Assembly: GCF_001028175.1 (NCBI RefSeq)
Contig: NZ_AEJF01000088.1
Coordinates: forward strand, 1 to 64,000
Direction of reading: 5' to 3'
Length of the DNA stretch: 64,000 bases
Source of the DNA: Caballeronia mineralivorans PML1(12)
GTDB lineage: Bacteria; Pseudomonadota; Gammaproteobacteria; Burkholderiales; Burkholderiaceae
This document shows, one piece after another, positions 1-8,742 of the stretch (the first letter of the stretch is position 1; every line of letters begins with the position of its first letter). Under the pieces are notes generated by a model. It saw only the letters and a list, made by a program, of their open reading frames with translations, ran no database searches and was not told the origin of the DNA. Made by a program: the position numbers and the translations under genes.

Positions 1-393
1 GCCGCGGCGGGGCCGGCGCCGGCGCTGCGAGAGATGTTCAACGCCTTCGCGACCTTCACCGCCCGGCACCCCGAGTTTCACAGGCTGTTGCCCTTCCAGG
101 GACAGGTGGAAAGTGAGCGACTCAACTGGCTGCTGGAGACCTACGTGCGTCCGTACTACGAGATCTCGACCGCCGCCATTCGGGCCGCGCAGCAGGCGGG
201 CGTCGCGCGTCCTGGCGATCCGGGGCGGCTGCACTACGCAGTCGTAGGGATCGTTACGACCAGTATCGTCTTCGAGAAGGAGTACAACAGGATGGCGGGC
301 CTCGACCCGCTCTGTTCAGCGGAAGTCGAGCAGGTCGTGAATCTCGCGTGCGCGCTGATGGGATTGCCGTCTGCAACGCGAATCGCTGATTAA
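1..393 (+). CDS. TetR-family regulator, C-terminal part (partial)
   Basis: The frame is open from the first base of the window, so the gene starts outside it; an internal ATG at 34 is not the real start. The visible 130 residues are alpha-helical and lack the N-terminal DNA-binding helix-turn-helix. The pattern of an Arg/Trp-rich helix, a hydrophobic helix near residues 75-85 (AVVGIVTTSIVFEKE) and a final helix ending in ALMGLP resembles the ligand-binding and dimerisation half of TetR repressors. The family normally represses a neighbouring gene, but the target is not visible here. The next gene on the same strand starts 121 bases downstream and encodes an unrelated lipoprotein. Confidence 0.6.
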   Translation, partial: AAAGPAPALREMFNAFATFTARHPEFHRLLPFQGQVESERLNWLLETYVRPYYEISTAAIRAAQQAGVARPGDPGRLHYAVVGIVTTSIVFEKEYNRMAGLDPLCSAEVEQVVNLACALMGLPSATRIAD

Positions 394-514
394 AGAAATT
401 CTGGAGACCGCCGATAAAACAAAGATGCCAAAGCCAAATCGAGTGCTGCCGCGACGCATCGCGGATCGACGATAACGCTGAAGCGTCGCCAAAATTAAAA
501 GGGGTGAAAGAAAA

Positions 515-1339
515 ATGAATTTTAGAGCGACAAGCGCGCTTACTTGCATCTCGTTTGCTTCCGTCGCGGTGCTTTCAGGATGCGTTCAATTTACGCCTGT
601 GAAAGATATGGCACTGGACAAGCCAGCCTATCTGGCCGCGCACTTCAACATTGAAAGTCTTCCGGCCTCGGTGCAAGGGAAACTGCCTTCATCCGGCACC
701 CACCCGCTACCGTTCAAGGTTTTGACCATCGTGGGCTCGATGGTCGGCCACGTTGGTGCGACCACGCTGCAGGGTAATTTCCAAACCACCATGATCAATG
801 CGAAGGACACTGGCGTTGTGCAGCAAGTGTCCGAGCTTTCATCGAATGGCATTCCCAGCGCAGCTACATACAGCCTTTCGTACCTCAACCTGTACACGCT
901 GAAGCAAGAGACTGCGGTGTATTCGCAAAGAGTGGCGCCGCTTCCGATTCTCGTGCATGGCGTTGACAACAACCAGTTCGTCTTCGACAAGCCTCGTGAA
1001 GGTGCAACATACACGACAACGTTCACGTCGGGCACTACGGTGCAGATCATGAATTTCCGGGATATGGTGCGGACATGTCACGCCGGGCACTATTACCCGG
1101 CGTCCAAAGTTACACCGGGGCTGTCTGGGCAAGCAATCGATCTGGATTGCGACGAATCGAAAGACGGCATCATTCAAAACAAAAGCCGCCACACGTACCT
1201 TACCGAATATGGCGTCGGCGTAGTTCGTTCGATGGCGACAGCATCGGCAAAATTCGAATGGTCCTATACCGAGTTTGAAAAAGATGGTGAGCACTCTCCA
1301 GGCACCGCGGTCAAACCGAGTAACGACAAACCTGCTTAA
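515..1339 (+). CDS. Predicted outer-membrane or periplasmic lipoprotein of unknown function
   Basis: This 274-residue protein starts with a lipoprotein signal peptide: a short N-region, a hydrophobic stretch and the lipobox LSGC with the modified Cys at residue 23. The start is supported by a GGGG-type ribosome site about 10 bases upstream. The mature part is rich in Thr, Ser and Val, as in a beta-structured envelope protein, and has only two more Cys residues (in RTCHAGH and LDCDE), which could form a disulphide. I do not recognise the family. It stands alone: the TetR fragment lies upstream and a convergent reductase gene lies downstream, separated by a strong hairpin. Confidence 0.65.
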   Translation: MNFRATSALTCISFASVAVLSGCVQFTPVKDMALDKPAYLAAHFNIESLPASVQGKLPSSGTHPLPFKVLTIVGSMVGHVGATTLQGNFQTTMINAKDTGVVQQVSELSSNGIPSAATYSLSYLNLYTLKQETAVYSQRVAPLPILVHGVDNNQFVFDKPREGATYTTTFTSGTTVQIMNFRDMVRTCHAGHYYPASKVTPGLSGQAIDLDCDESKDGIIQNKSRHTYLTEYGVGVVRSMATASAKFEWSYTEFEKDGEHSPGTAVKPSNDKPA

Positions 1340-1375
1340 GGTCTCCGGGTTCCATACGCCGTGCCCTCCTCTGAC

Positions 1376-1400
1376 GGCCGAGGTCGTCAGGACCTCGGCC
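1376..1400. terminator. Hairpin between convergent genes, candidate bidirectional terminator
   Basis: A perfect 10-bp GC-rich stem (GGCCGAGGTC pairing with GACCTCGGCC) with a 5-base loop lies 37 bases after the lipoprotein stop and about 50 bases after the convergent reductase stop. There is no clear T run on either side, so Rho-independent function is inferred from position and stem strength only. Confidence 0.55.
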
Positions 1401-1451
1401 ATCTGTTCAGACTAGTCTCCCCGGACGCTTGCGCGAGCTGGCTTTTACTCG

Positions 1452-2405
1452 TCAAAGATCCAGGAGGATCTGCGGACTCTTCGAGCGCGAACAGCACGGC
1501 AGGAACTGGTCGTTCAATGCCCGCTCCTCATCGGTCAGATAAGCGTCGCGATGATCCGGTTCGCCTGATAACACCCGCGTGAGGCATGTGCCGCACACGC
1601 CTTGCTCGCAAGACGTCGGTACGCCTATTCCATGTTTCGACAACGCAGCAATCACTGTCTCGCCAGCTTCCACGTCCAGGACCTGGCCGGTACTCGCCAC
1701 CTTCACCTGAAATGGGCCGTCAGCGTTCACTGCGCCACTCGCCGGTGCTGCGCCGAAATATTCGCGATGCACGTTCGCGGCAGTCCACCCTGCCCGCTCC
1801 GTCGTTGTCAAAACCGCGTCTATGAAACCACCCGGGCCGCATACATAGACGTGCGTGCCCGGTTTCGGACTTGCCAGCACGGTGTCCAGGCTTACTCGCT
1901 CGCTTAGGGGAGCCGTATCGAAGTAGAGGTGGACGCGACCCGCCAGCTCGCCTTCGTTCAAGCGCTCAAGGAACGCGGTTCGTGCCGGCTCGCGCGTGCA
2001 GTAATGCAGCTCGAACGATTCACCCGCGCGCGCAAGGCGCTCCGCCATGCAGAGAATCGGTGTGATGCCGATGCCGCCCGCCAGCAGTATCGAATGGGTC
2101 GCGTCATGCGCTAACGGGAAATGATTTTTCGGCTCGCTGACGTCCAGCAGATCACCCTCTTTCAATGCGTGCATTGCTACCGAGCCGCCACGCGATTGCG
2201 GATCGCGCAATACGCCGATCATGTATCGATGCACGTCGTCGGGGTTATTGCATAACGAGTACTGGCGCACAACGCTATCGCCCAGCTTGACGTCGACATG
2301 CGAGCCGGCCGAGAAGCGGGGCAATGCTTCGCCGTCGGGACGGGCCAGTTCGAATACGCGAATATCCAGGGCAGCGTCCCATACCTTCGTAATCCTGACT
2401 TTCAT
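1452..2405 (-). CDS. vanB: Vanillate O-demethylase-type reductase (PDR/VanB family)
   Basis: This 317-residue flavo-iron-sulphur reductase passes electrons from NAD(P)H to the partner Rieske oxygenase. Three domains are visible in order: an FMN-binding ferredoxin-reductase domain with RQYS (residues 47-50), an NAD-binding domain with GGIGITP (110-116) and VCGPGGF (188-194), and a C-terminal plant-type [2Fe-2S] ferredoxin with Cys266, Cys271, Cys274 and a fourth Cys at 304 or 305. Length and domain order match VanB-type reductases. Its ATG overlaps the stop of the oxygenase gene (ATGA), so the pair is translationally coupled. The specific substrate is inferred from the VanA-like partner; other O-demethylases use the same reductase type. 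Confidence 0.85.
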   Translation of the reverse strand: MKVRITKVWDAALDIRVFELARPDGEALPRFSAGSHVDVKLGDSVVRQYSLCNNPDDVHRYMIGVLRDPQSRGGSVAMHALKEGDLLDVSEPKNHFPLAHDATHSILLAGGIGITPILCMAERLARAGESFELHYCTREPARTAFLERLNEGELAGRVHLYFDTAPLSERVSLDTVLASPKPGTHVYVCGPGGFIDAVLTTTERAGWTAANVHREYFGAAPASGAVNADGPFQVKVASTGQVLDVEAGETVIAALSKHGIGVPTSCEQGVCGTCLTRVLSGEPDHRDAYLTDEERALNDQFLPCCSRSKSPQILLDL

Positions 2406-3472
2406 TTAATATGCGCGGTGGCGCTGTTGGTTTGATCAACACTACCCTGCCGCTCTTTCTCGATCAGGCGGTCTAGCACCTTGCGCGACTGAACTCCGCC
2501 GGCATCAATGTTCAGGCTCATGATCCTGCGCCCCGGATTAGCCGATAAATTACGTTGCTGCGCCTCGAGAACAGACAAGTCTTCGGCGAAAATCTTTCCC
2601 TGCCCTTCACGGATCTTCGCCGTCAGCGCCTCGTCGTGCGGTGCGAAATTGCGTGCCATACCCCAAAAATACCAGATCGATGTTTCGCTCTCCGGAGTAA
2701 TAAAATCGACGACAATACTTCCCGCCTTGTACCCGGCCGGTGCGTCATAACCGCCATGCCCCGCATGCGCCACGCCGACATCGATCAACACGTGACTCGG
2801 GGCCGTGAAGCGGCAAACCTGCCAGCGATCGCATTTCACGTTGTCCGCAAGACCATTGCCGCGCAATGCAGTCGCCCAGAACGGCGGCGGCATGATGTTC
2901 TGCATATATCGGCTGGTCACGACTTCATCGCCGTTGACCTTCGTCACCGGTGCAGCTTCCTCGATTTCCGGCTGGCCAATCGACGTCGCATGCACATACG
3001 TCTCATGCGTCAAGTCCATCAGGTTGTCGATCATCAGCCGGTAGTCGCAATTGACGTGATACAACCCACCGCCATAGGCCCACTCCGGGCTCTCCGCCCA
3101 CTCGAGGTGATGCAGCCTGGCAGGATCGGCTTGATCCTGATCCCCGGGCCAGACCCAGATAAAGCCATAACGCTCGATGGTCCGGTAAGTCCTGATCGCG
3201 GGAATGCCGCCGACACGCTGACCCGGCATTGCCGCGCATTTGCCGTCCGGACCCATCGTGAGGCCGTGGTAACCGCAGACCAGTTGGCCGTCGCGCAAGA
3301 AGCCAAGTGACAGTTGAGCGCCGCGATGCGGGCAGAAATCTTCGAGCGCGGCGACCTTGCCGTCAGCACCGCGGTAAATGACCATCCTCTCGCCGCAGAT
3401 CATGCGACCGAGCGGCTTGCTTTCGATCTCATCGGGGGTACAGGCGACGTACCAGGTGTTCCGCAAAAACAT
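2402..3472 (-). CDS. vanA: Rieske aromatic oxygenase, vanillate O-demethylase-like large subunit
   Basis: This 356-residue protein has the usual VanA length. The N-terminal Rieske [2Fe-2S] site reads C47-P-H49 and C66-G-Y-H69. The catalytic domain has the mononuclear iron motif DNLMDLTHETYVH (149-161), with His156 and His161 as ligands. Members of this group oxidatively remove the O-methyl group of vanillate, giving protocatechuate and formaldehyde, or act on related methoxy or short aromatic acids. The gene is first in a two-gene unit with the reductase, and a GntR regulator on the same strand ends 67 bases upstream. No protocatechuate-ring-cleavage or formaldehyde-oxidation gene is nearby, so lower-pathway steps must be encoded elsewhere. 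Confidence 0.85.
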   Translation of the reverse strand: MFLRNTWYVACTPDEIESKPLGRMICGERMVIYRGADGKVAALEDFCPHRGAQLSLGFLRDGQLVCGYHGLTMGPDGKCAAMPGQRVGGIPAIRTYRTIERYGFIWVWPGDQDQADPARLHHLEWAESPEWAYGGGLYHVNCDYRLMIDNLMDLTHETYVHATSIGQPEIEEAAPVTKVNGDEVVTSRYMQNIMPPPFWATALRGNGLADNVKCDRWQVCRFTAPSHVLIDVGVAHAGHGGYDAPAGYKAGSIVVDFITPESETSIWYFWGMARNFAPHDEALTAKIREGQGKIFAEDLSVLEAQQRNLSANPGRRIMSLNIDAGGVQSRKVLDRLIEKERQGSVDQTNSATAHIK

Positions 3473-3538
3473 GGAAGATTCCCTCTCGTTGACTACTGGA
3501 ATTCAGCAAGAAACGGCGGCAGCCTTACGCTCAAAAAT

Positions 3539-4321
3539 TCACGCCCGGCGCCCGGGCATGCGAATCAGCTTGCCGCCGGCCAGTTGCGTCAGGGCTTTGT
3601 GGTTGTCGAGCGCGGCCTTCAGGTTGTGATGCGCAATCTTCGCGTGTTCGCGCATCAGCGCCTCGGCGCGCGACCCTTCACGGTTCTCGATCGCATCGAG
3701 CACCGCGCGGTGCTGCGACTGTGCAATCAGCAACATGTCGCGCGCGCCGGCATCGATCGACTGCACCATCACGAAAGCGCTGGCGGATGCGAACGGCAAG
3801 GTCATCACCCGGTCGATCTGGCGCGTGACGACGCTGCTGTTGCACGCACCGGCGAGCACCCGGTGAAAACGGCCGTTGGCATCGACGTAGGCCGAGAATT
3901 TTTCATGGCTGAGCTCGCCCTCGAGAATCTCGTCGATCTGTTCGACACAGTCGCGCAGATCCCGCATCGTCGAACGGTCGACTCCGCGTTCCGCCGCAAG
4001 CCGCGCCGCAAAACCTTCAAGCGCGCCGCGCAAAGCGATGGAATCGCCAATCTCACTCGCAGTGAACGAACGCGCCGCGAACCCGCCCGCCGGAATTGAC
4101 TCCAGCAGGCCTTCTTCCTCCAGCCGGATCAACGCAGCGCGTACCGGCGTACGCGAAACGCCCAGCCGCTCGCTTACCCACAACTCGGAAATACGCACGC
4201 CAGGCGGCAATTCGCCATCGAGAATCAGTTCGCGCAAGGCGAGGAGCGTGCGCATGGTCTGGGTCACCGTGCCGGCGCCCTTGCGCTCGTGGACATCGTC
4301 ATGCTGCTGGTCGGCCTGCAT
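3539..4321 (-). CDS. GntR-family regulator, FCD (FadR/VanR-like) subgroup
   Basis: The protein has an N-terminal winged helix (LWVSERLGVSRTPVRAAL around residues 50-67) followed by an all-helical FCD ligand domain containing FHRVLAGAC and a late QHRAVLDAIENRE motif. These are hallmarks of GntR/FadR-subgroup repressors, which release DNA on binding an acidic metabolite. I chose the ATG at 4321 (260 residues) because GGGAG lies about 8 bases upstream; an in-frame ATG at 4354 has no such site. Position immediately upstream of the vanAB-like pair suggests that it controls them and itself. A TGTATAC half-palindrome lies just upstream of its start. Confidence 0.85.
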   Translation of the reverse strand: MQADQQHDDVHERKGAGTVTQTMRTLLALRELILDGELPPGVRISELWVSERLGVSRTPVRAALIRLEEEGLLESIPAGGFAARSFTASEIGDSIALRGALEGFAARLAAERGVDRSTMRDLRDCVEQIDEILEGELSHEKFSAYVDANGRFHRVLAGACNSSVVTRQIDRVMTLPFASASAFVMVQSIDAGARDMLLIAQSQHRAVLDAIENREGSRAEALMREHAKIAHHNLKAALDNHKALTQLAGGKLIRMPGRRA

Positions 4322-4370
4322 GTTCGCCACTCCCTTCTCAAGTTGCTGTTTCATGGTTCGCTGTACTTCG

Positions 4371-4390
4371 ATGTATCCACACTGTATACC
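4371..4390. promoter_or_regulatory. Candidate GntR (FCD) operator upstream of the vanAB regulator
   Basis: Two related half-sites, TGTATCCA and TGTATACC, lie 50-70 bases upstream of the GntR start. FCD-type GntR proteins often bind TNGTATACNA-like sequences. A perfect TGTATACA occurs at the matching place in the second GntR promoter (12239-12246), and GTATCCA also recurs there at 12366. Function is inferred from this recurrence. Confidence 0.45.
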
Positions 4391-4571
4391 GTAACATTCA
4401 ATTTACGGCGTCATAAGCGGATTTCATCGGCGTTTACCCTCTGTTTATCGATGAAATTAGAAATTCATGGATACAGCAGTGCCGATCGAACCGTCTTGGG
4501 GTCGAATTTAGGACGCACGAATCCGTGGCTGGATACTTCCACAGCCAGCGACAGAGTTGTCTTATCAGAAC

Positions 4572-4597
4572 GCCCGTAGCGAGGTTCCGCTACGGGC
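4572..4597. terminator. Perfect 10-bp stem hairpin
   Basis: GCCCGTAGCG pairs with CGCTACGGGC across a 6-base loop. It lies about 85 bases beyond the stop of the large lipoprotein gene (minus strand) and before the GntR promoter region. It probably ends transcription of the lipoprotein gene. There is no long U run, so this is a structural inference. Confidence 0.5.
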
Positions 4598-4642
4598 TTA
4601 TGAGATGGGAAGGGTTGAGCCGATAGGGTGTTCGTCCGTCAT

Positions 4643-4666
4643 CAGGCAGTGCGAATGCACTGCCTG
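4643..4666. terminator. Second perfect 10-bp stem hairpin after the lipoprotein gene
   Basis: CAGGCAGTGC pairs with GCACTGCCTG around the tetraloop GAAT, 16 bases past the stop of the minus-strand lipoprotein gene. With the hairpin at 4572-4597 it forms a tandem pair, which suggests a two-stage terminator. Confidence 0.55.
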
Positions 4667-4681
4667 TGTTCCAGACGCTGA

Positions 4682-6928
4682 TCAGTTCTGAAGCAGGCTC
4701 AGGTAATTGCCGCTCGGGTACGCGGTGTTCAACCACGTAGCCAGGCGATTCACCTGAACCTTATCGATTCCCTCCGCTTGCATCTGCGGGATCTGGTTCC
4801 ATGTCCAGGTCGGGAAGTTTTCGACGGTACCACCCGACAGCGTCGCGTGAACGTAATTAATAGCGCACAAGCTTCTCATGCTCCAAAAACAGGTCGTTTC
4901 ACCGCTCACGGCATTGGCTTGCCCCTCGCGCTGCCAGGAGTTGATATTGAAGCTTGTTGTCGTATCCATCCAGTTTGACAAGAACGCGCTAACGACCGCC
5001 TGCTCCGTCGCAAGGCTGGTCCCTTTCCAGACACCGTTTTGTCCGCCATTCCATACATCCAGGGGACTGGAATCCCGAATCGTCCAGCCACGAGAGACGT
5101 TGGTCACCCCCACGCCGTTATCCATTTCCTGGGCACCTTTCAAGACATACAGGAAATTCCGGATCGGCTCGGGTCTGCCGCTGCTCTGATATAAATTGTC
5201 AAGAAGACCGTATGCGTACTGCCAATCGGTTGGCAAGTGCACGTTGTGGGCGCCTGACCCCGGGTTGAGCAAAATCTGAAGGTAATACCATTGATTTGCC
5301 TTCACGTAATGGGCAACCGGACTACCGAACATGCTGTTATTGGGCGGAAATCCTTGTACATGGGGCGATACATTGAATATGAACCGCCAATATCCACACC
5401 AGCCTCTTTGCTCGGCTTTCGGAGCCTGCGCTTTATTAACCCACGCAATAGGGCAATTGACCTCCAGCGCGTTGTCCTGGGCAAGTTCCCAGGATTTCAT
5501 CAACTGCCATTGCGCCGTCCCATACAGATTTTTCTGTTGTGGAATAGTATAACTTCCGACTACGCCCTCATTAGGCGGCGCAAACCGTTCACCGAGCTCG
5601 ACTCCCCAGTAATATAGATCGTTGAAAATATCGCCTGTCTTGCCTTGAGCATAACTTGTCCCACCCGTGGCAAGCTGGGTTTTCATATTGTAAGTGCCGT
5701 TTCCCGTACCCTCTCCCGCGTAGAGCTTGTTCAGGTTGCCGTTGGTGAAATAGTCACCCCACGCGTCTTTAGGATGGATGTGTGGAACCCAGTGATTCCA
5801 ATCGGGCAATTGAAAACCGATGGGTATTTCCCTGATATTGATTTTTCCTTTGGTCGATATAGCGGCTTTATTAATCCCGCTCGGGAAAACCGCCGCGAGC
5901 GTATCCAGGTCGTTCTCGGACACCGCATCGATTCCCGCCCCGCACGTCCAGTCGCTTACCGGAGCACTGTCCAGACCGGGCCCTGGCTGATAAGGCGGGT
6001 TCCACGGCCGGCACTTGGCGCCTGGCATCGGGTACTGGTTCGACAGACTTCTGATATAACTGGCGATCTGCAGGCCTTGATTTTCGGTCAAACCGTGGTA
6101 TTCACTTCGAACAACAATGGAATTGTTCGAATAATTGAATTTGTACAGATCGCTACCGTTGGCAGTGTGGCAATCCATGCAGTGGGCCTTGAGCTTCTGG
6201 CCCGCGTTGATGGGTGAATCCACCAGCGCGGCGCTTTGCCACAAAACCTGACCCGCATTGATATCGCTGGTTTTGGGAAGCGGCGCGGTCCATTTAGTTG
6301 GATCGTCTTGAGTAAAGTTATTGCCTGAAACTAAATTCTGCCCGGATGCATTCAGCAAATTAAACGATAAAACCCTGTATCCGGAACTGACGCCATCTGT
6401 TGTGTTGAAACGGAAATTAACGACGTTGCTACCGTTTATTGCACCGGAGATGGGTACGTTCAAGCTGATTGTGTCGTAACCTCCCCCTATGCCGCCATAC
6501 AGTTTCGCATTACCCAATACGGTAACGTTTGCGTTAGTCAAATTAATCCAATTCCCGCCGTTTATCTGAACGGAGCCTTTGCCGTCGTACGATAGATTGT
6601 TGACCTTCATGGTCAGGACTTTCGCGGCCGCGCCGCCTGGCACAGTGAGCGTCACGCTTATGACCTTGCCACTGCCGGCAGTCATCACCTCCAGAGGCAT
6701 GATGACTGCACCGGACGCCGATGTTCCGGCATTCGTTGACGAAGATTGCGCGGAAGTCGATGACGCGGCGCCAGCCGCCGCACTCGCAGAAGCGGCGCTG
6801 CTTGCCGAGCCCGAAACACCATTGCCTTGATCCGTTGTACTAGCGGCACCGCCCCCTCCGCCGCCACATGCGCTCAGCATTACGCTGGTGATTACGAGAA
6901 TCACCGAAACTTTATTGAGTTTTATCAT
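4682..6928 (-). CDS. Large secreted lipoprotein with a single c-type haem motif
   Basis: From the ATG at 6928 the protein has 748 residues and a clear lipoprotein signal: MIKLNK, a hydrophobic core and the lipobox LSAC followed by a run of six Gly. A Ser/Ala/Thr-rich linker follows, then a beta-rich region of about 130 residues with Asn- and Gly-rich turns (VKVNNLSYDGKG-like), and then a cytochrome c-like segment with CMDCH (Cys-x-x-Cys-His) near residue 253 and a following SYIRSL helix. The remaining 450 residues are Trp-, Asn- and Gly-rich and belong to no family I know. Upstream in-frame ATGs would extend the protein to 807 residues but would bury the signal peptide, so I reject them. A role in envelope electron transfer or polymer oxidation is possible but unproven. 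The gene is single and is followed by two hairpins. Confidence 0.7.
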   Translation of the reverse strand: MIKLNKVSVILVITSVMLSACGGGGGGAASTTDQGNGVSGSASSAASASAAAGAASSTSAQSSSTNAGTSASGAVIMPLEVMTAGSGKVISVTLTVPGGAAAKVLTMKVNNLSYDGKGSVQINGGNWINLTNANVTVLGNAKLYGGIGGGYDTISLNVPISGAINGSNVVNFRFNTTDGVSSGYRVLSFNLLNASGQNLVSGNNFTQDDPTKWTAPLPKTSDINAGQVLWQSAALVDSPINAGQKLKAHCMDCHTANGSDLYKFNYSNNSIVVRSEYHGLTENQGLQIASYIRSLSNQYPMPGAKCRPWNPPYQPGPGLDSAPVSDWTCGAGIDAVSENDLDTLAAVFPSGINKAAISTKGKINIREIPIGFQLPDWNHWVPHIHPKDAWGDYFTNGNLNKLYAGEGTGNGTYNMKTQLATGGTSYAQGKTGDIFNDLYYWGVELGERFAPPNEGVVGSYTIPQQKNLYGTAQWQLMKSWELAQDNALEVNCPIAWVNKAQAPKAEQRGWCGYWRFIFNVSPHVQGFPPNNSMFGSPVAHYVKANQWYYLQILLNPGSGAHNVHLPTDWQYAYGLLDNLYQSSGRPEPIRNFLYVLKGAQEMDNGVGVTNVSRGWTIRDSSPLDVWNGGQNGVWKGTSLATEQAVVSAFLSNWMDTTTSFNINSWQREGQANAVSGETTCFWSMRSLCAINYVHATLSGGTVENFPTWTWNQIPQMQAEGIDKVQVNRLATWLNTAYPSGNYLSLLQN

Positions 6929-7206
6929 TGTTGATTTGGGTACGGAAAAGACAAAAAACCCAGCCCAAAGCGGCGGGATCCAGCGTTTCCAAATAGAGAG
7001 ATTTCCGCAGAGGTGCAGGTGCCGAGGCCGGTTAAGTTGTTCTCGAGCAGCACATGACGATTGCCTGAGAAACGCCTCGCTCGAGCCGAGCCGCGCCCTA
7101 AGCACTCCGTTAGATCACGGGCTCGGTTCAGCGTGATTCGTCGTTCCGCCGGACCCATGACGGACAGGTCACTCTTATTCTTCTTCACGCCGCCAAGCTT
7201 AGGCAT
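6925..7206 (-). CDS. Possible small protein or leader ORF coupled to the haem lipoprotein
   Basis: A 93-codon frame begins with ATG at 7206, preceded by GGAGA 9 bases upstream, and its TGA overlaps the ATG of the lipoprotein gene (ATGA). The first residues are Lys-rich (MPKLGGVKKNKSDLS) and the rest is Arg- and Gly-rich without a recognisable domain. The ribosome site and the overlap argue for translation, perhaps as a leader that couples to the downstream gene. The composition does not clearly look like a conserved protein, so confidence is low. Confidence 0.28.
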   Translation of the reverse strand: MPKLGGVKKNKSDLSVMGPAERRITLNRARDLTECLGRGSARARRFSGNRHVLLENNLTGLGTCTSAEISLFGNAGSRRFGLGFLSFPYPNQQ

Positions 7207-7866
7207 TGTTTTCGTCTCCATGCTGCGCATTGCTTAGGTTCAATTCACAACTTCAGCATGTTTACGTATTAATCATCTGACGAATGTGTGTGAAAACTCA
7301 GATCTCTATCTTCAAGTCTGGTCGGCGACGTAATACGCATCGGACGTGAGCCATGTCAACTTGCAGCACAAGTTGGCCGCCTCCCCTGCGGAGTCATTTC
7401 AAAGTCTTACCAAGTTGACGGGATGATGAATCGTATCAAAGTCAATATTGCGTCATTCAATAGAAATTATTAAAAAATATAGCGACCGGTCGGCCAAAGT
7501 TACTTAATTCACGCGCCCAGTTAAAAGTCAGACAAAAGAAATCGGCAAACTGAGTCAGCGTTCACCGGCGCCGATAAACCCGCGTTTTTCGTTGTCTGTA
7601 TAACGCCCCTCGCAGTTGGCGATGCGGGCAAATATTCTGTTGAAGAGAGATGTTCGACTGCTCTCGAGCTGCTTGAGCTGAACAGGAGGCGGGTTGCGTG
7701 CGGCCGGGCATCGTGGCCGGTGGGATCGGCAACGGACTTAGCGACGCCGGCGATGGTGGACCATAGAAGGCCGTGAAATCGGAATACAGGGTCTACCGCG
7801 ATTAAGGCAGGACAGGGCGGCCGCGATTGCTAGGACGAGGTTACCCGGCGAAGCACGCAACCTCGT
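7207..7866. other. Long intergenic region with an AT-rich island
   Basis: No convincing gene is visible in these 660 bases. The stretch 7440-7520 is much richer in A and T than its surroundings and could contain the promoter of the minus-strand lipoprotein unit or a binding region for a nucleoid protein. A 7-bp inverted repeat (CAACTTG, 5 bases, CAAGTTG) lies at 7357-7375. Confidence 0.5.
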
Positions 7867-8709
7867 TCATTGCTCCGGCCTTAAAGCCGCATAAACGCCT
7901 GGCGTAATGCCATATGCGCGCTTGAACAGGCGGTTCAGATGGCTTTGATCGTAAAGGCCGACCGCCACGGCAGCCTCTGCGGGTTTTTGACCCGTTGCAA
8001 GAAGTTGTTTCGCGGCTATCAGGCGGACCTGACTCGCGTAGGCATGCGGAGGCAAACCGAATTCCTTGCAAAAGGAGCGCATCAAATGGAAGCGGCTCAG
8101 GTTGACATGTGACGCCAGCTCATCGACTGGAATATCGCGATCATAGTGTGCCGCGATGTAATCGCGTACCTGCGCCATCTTCCCTGCTTCCCGGCCGGCC
8201 ACTTCGACAACAGGTCTGGGTTGCCCATACCGCCCGAAGAGCATTCCCATTGCCGCCCACCAGTTCGCTTGCCGTTCCATCATCGGCGTTCCATTCTTTT
8301 CGAGGCTGGCATGCGCCTTGATCAGCAGGCGTGAAAGCTGCGGATCAGGATAAAGGCCGGGAGGAACGAAAAGCGGTTTGTCGTCGCGCGAGTCTTCATG
8401 AAAGACAGCGCTAAGCGCGGCCAGACCCTGCATGTCGAGATAGATTGCGCGGTAGTTCCACGCCCGGCCTTCCCAGACCTTGCCGCAGTGATACTCGCCT
8501 GCGCCGAAGATCCGGACGGTGCCGGGTCCCGAGACATCGCTGCCGGCACGGGTACAGCACTGGCCAGCGCCATCTTCAGTCATGACGATAACGAGTTCGT
8601 CATGCACATGGCGATCGAATTCGTGGGCGACATAGCGGGCACTCACAAGACAAGCGCCATCGAGCGCGCCATCGCGCCAGTAGACAAGTTCCTGTTTGTG
8701 CTGCGTCAT
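7867..8709 (-). CDS. AraC-family transcriptional regulator
   Basis: The 280-residue protein has an N-terminal cupin-like sensing domain (HEFDRHVHDELVIVMTEDG, with the His pairs typical of AraC_binding) and a C-terminal double helix-turn-helix: DIPVDELASHVNLSRFHLMR and the second motif AVGLYDQSHLNRLFKRAYG, ending in GITPGVY. These are classic AraC/XylS features. The start has GGAGT 6-7 bases upstream. It lies 33 bases after the AlaX gene on the same strand, so the two are probably co-transcribed. In related organisms such AraC genes often sit beside LysE-type exporters or small hydrolases; the target here is unknown. Confidence 0.85.
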   Translation of the reverse strand: MTQHKQELVYWRDGALDGACLVSARYVAHEFDRHVHDELVIVMTEDGAGQCCTRAGSDVSGPGTVRIFGAGEYHCGKVWEGRAWNYRAIYLDMQGLAALSAVFHEDSRDDKPLFVPPGLYPDPQLSRLLIKAHASLEKNGTPMMERQANWWAAMGMLFGRYGQPRPVVEVAGREAGKMAQVRDYIAAHYDRDIPVDELASHVNLSRFHLMRSFCKEFGLPPHAYASQVRLIAAKQLLATGQKPAEAAVAVGLYDQSHLNRLFKRAYGITPGVYAALRPEQ

Positions 8710-8742
8710 TGCGACTCCGTCGACACGAGACCCGGACTTGCT

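Noticed and set aside
6928..7105. An N-terminal extension of the haem lipoprotein to 807 residues
   Set aside because: It would bury the lipoprotein signal. The ATG at 6928 gives a standard lipobox at the right distance.
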